Origin: Woeseiaceae bacterium
Lineage (GTDB): Bacteria > Pseudomonadota > Gammaproteobacteria > Steroidobacterales > Woeseiaceae
Direction: 5' to 3'
Assembly: GCA_021773095.1 (NCBI GenBank)
Contig: JAJFKR010000041.1
Span: forward strand, 35,433 to 99,432
DNA: 64,000 nt
The translations under genes were made by a program, and so were the position numbers. Position 1 is the first letter of the stretch. Each line of letters opens with the position of its first letter. Shown here piece by piece: positions 62,805 to 64,000 of the stretch. Below the pieces are notes generated by a model that did no database searches, was not told where the DNA came from, and saw nothing but the letters and a program-made list of their open reading frames with translations.

Positions 62805-63395
62805 TTACGGATAGAGCTTCTTAAGAAATCTTTCCATGTGTTTGTCGGTTCGATCCAGCGGTACTTTGTCTTTGTGAAACCACCGGACGCTGTGAAATTC
62901 GGACGTATCGAAAACTAACTCGGCAAAGCGATCACCTCGCAGGGCATACCAGATCGAGACGTCAATGTGTCCAGCTGTTTTTCCGACAGTTTCCGTTATG
63001 GTTAGAAAAAGCGGTTGATCCCGGAGAAATTCCCCGTCAATCGATAACTCTTCTTTTGCCTCTCGCAAAGCGGTAGTTCTGGGGTGTTCTCCGGGTTCTA
63101 CATGCCCGCCGGTCGGCAACCACAATTCTGCGTTGATGTGATCTACGAGCAGGATATGTTCACCATCAACGACGGCAAAATAGGAGATCAGGTGCTTCGG
63201 TGGAGTCGCGGGCTTTTCCAGTCTGCAAATCTCGGTGCCGGAATCGATCCATGAGAGCACGTCCATCCTGGACGCGTGCTCTAACTCATCAAGTGGCTCG
63301 ATTCGTTCGACCTCTTTTCGAATTTCTGCCCTTTGATGGGTCGCGTTAATGAAGATAGGCCGGCGGCGGTGGCTCGGAAACTTTGTTTTCCGCAT
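62805..63395 (-). CDS. NUDIX hydrolase
   Basis: A protein of about 196 residues from the ATG at 63395, which overlaps the end of the HNH gene by about 50 bases. The NUDIX box GGHVEPGEHPRTTALREAKE followed by EL is complete (G-x5-E-x7-REAxEEL), so a metal-dependent pyrophosphohydrolase is expected. An internal start at 63266 would leave the box intact, but conserved residues (EVERIEPLDELE) precede it. Confidence 0.85.
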   Translation of the reverse strand: MRKTKFPSHRRRPIFINATHQRAEIRKEVERIEPLDELEHASRMDVLSWIDSGTEICRLEKPATPPKHLISYFAVVDGEHILLVDHINAELWLPTGGHVEPGEHPRTTALREAKEELSIDGEFLRDQPLFLTITETVGKTAGHIDVSIWYALRGDRFAELVFDTSEFHSVRWFHKDKVPLDRTDKHMERFLKKLYP

Positions 63396-64000
63396 CGCAC
63401 AATAATCCTCCCGCGGGAGGAATTTCGAGCACCCTGGAAAGATCTTCATCTATCGTGTCTTTAGGACTGTAACCGAACTCCGGAACAGCAATACCATCAG
63501 GTCTGAGGAAGCTCCATCGGTCCTGAAAGTCTTTCTCGATCCGAAAGCCGCCTTCGTGCACCAGTGTGTGGTGCTTCGTGCACAGCAGCATGAGGTTTTC
63601 GAGACTCGTTTCACCACCGTTCGACCAGTGGTTGACGTGGTGATGGTGCAAGAACCTCTTGTTGTGGCAGCCCGGGAAAGTACAGCCGTTATGATCCCTT
63701 GCCCTCACAGCCCTTTGCAGCGCCGTTGGCACGATGCGACTCTTTCGGCCAATGCTAAGCGGCATACCCTTGTCGTCCTCGGTAATCACCACTGCATGGC
63801 TGTCACAGCAGAGCCGTTTCATTGATTCAATCGGTAAAGCAGAGCGTCCCTCGCCACCGGCGAGGGCGGACTGGTCAACGTGTACCGTGACCAGGTAGTT
63901 GTCGTTGCCATTACTATGACCCTCGCTGTTGCTACCCGACAAGTACGTTCCCAGCATATTCACAAAGGCATCGGCTTGTCGTGCTGACCAGGACGTATCC
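63346..64000 (-). CDS. DUF222/HNH endonuclease (5' partial at window end)
   Basis: The C-terminal part of an HNH endonuclease of the DUF222 group. The frame stays open to base 64000 (upstream residues SARQADAFVNMLG are family-like), so the gene starts outside the window; a GTG at 63963 is probably internal. The HNH motif is CTFPGCHNKRFLHHHHVNHW and then LENLMLLCTKHHTLVHEGG. DUF222/HNH proteins are repetitive and common in some genomes and may derive from mobile elements. Confidence 0.85.
   Translation of the reverse strand, partial: DTSWSARQADAFVNMLGTYLSGSNSEGHSNGNDNYLVTVHVDQSALAGGEGRSALPIESMKRLCCDSHAVVITEDDKGMPLSIGRKSRIVPTALQRAVRARDHNGCTFPGCHNKRFLHHHHVNHWSNGGETSLENLMLLCTKHHTLVHEGGFRIEKDFQDRWSFLRPDGIAVPEFGYSPKDTIDEDLSRVLEIPPAGGLLCDAENKVSEPPPPAYLH

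Noticed and set aside
1..64000. tRNA, rRNA, CRISPR arrays, insertion sequences, prophage genes
   Set aside because: None could be recognised on either strand. The partial HNH endonuclease gene at the end is the only element with a possible mobile origin.

Overview
The window reads as a chromosomal aromatic-catabolism island (about 1-45.7 kb) followed by ordinary housekeeping and envelope genes (about 45.7-64 kb). The organism is probably a facultatively anaerobic proteobacterium, more likely gamma- or beta-proteobacterial. The reasons are a Thauera-type class I benzoyl-CoA reductase, a BoxR/BzdR-type regulator, a LolA-like/ABC/outer-membrane operon and lipobox signal sequences. I cannot fix the genus. 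No rRNA, tRNA, CRISPR array or insertion sequence was seen, and no gap between genes exceeds about 210 bases.

Layout: (1) 1-3374, plus strand: the 3' end of a MauD-like thioredoxin gene, a variant metallo-beta-lactamase-fold protein, a flavin monooxygenase and a DUF2783 protein. (2) 3434-8176, minus strand: benzoate-CoA ligase, boxB and boxC, the oxygen-dependent box route; boxA is not in the window. A divergent 2Fe-2S ferredoxin lies at 8290. (3) 8649-22760, minus strand: an eleven-gene operon, much of it linked by overlapping stop/start codons. It encodes an HyuA/HyuB ATP-dependent hydrolase, an acyl-CoA dehydrogenase, a two-subunit B12 mutase, a three-subunit molybdenum hydroxylase, a class III CoA-transferase, a hydroxyacyl-CoA dehydrogenase/enoyl-CoA hydratase fusion and a MoaD-like protein. 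A MarR regulator and a thiolase (22868-24594) diverge from it. This gene set matches, step for step, the anaerobic indoleacetate (auxin) pathway known from Aromatoleum/Azoarcus (iaa), which yields 2-aminobenzoyl-CoA and acetyl-CoA. (4) 24618-29640, minus strand: korA, korB, boxR and an acyl-CoA ligase. (5) 29849-45669, plus strand: oah, bcrCBAD, ferredoxin, tandem GNAT, SufT/DUF59-like protein, VOC epimerase, hcrCAB, had, dch and an ADP-forming acyl-CoA synthetase-like protein, an almost continuous operon.

How it fits together: aromatic acids are activated to CoA thioesters. Indoleacetate and 4-hydroxybenzoate are funnelled by two separate molybdenum enzymes (a hydroxylase without, and a reductase with, the extra 4Fe-4S insert) toward aminobenzoyl-CoA and benzoyl-CoA. 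Benzoyl-CoA can then be attacked by epoxidation when oxygen is present (BoxBC) or by ATP-driven reduction when it is not (BcrCBAD). KorAB supplies electrons through the 2[4Fe-4S] ferredoxin, and Dch, Had and Oah complete ring opening. BoxR and the MarR protein are the visible regulators.

Region 45.7-64 kb holds small uncharacterised proteins, a DUF547 protein, a lipoprotein, an Lgt-like protein, an ABC-2 exporter, a secreted nuclease-like lipoprotein, a pirin/azoreductase pair with a divergent LysR regulator, an AI-2E transporter, a CBS protein, a LolA-like/FtsX-type ABC/beta-barrel operon, a NUDIX hydrolase and the 3' part of an HNH endonuclease gene that runs off the window.

The most interesting content is the iaa-like operon. 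Its dehydrogenase lacks both usual catalytic glutamates and its mutase has a rebuilt active-site loop; both fit a decarboxylating, aryl-succinyl/benzylmalonyl chemistry. Its physical fusion with both the aerobic and the anaerobic benzoyl-CoA pathways is also notable.
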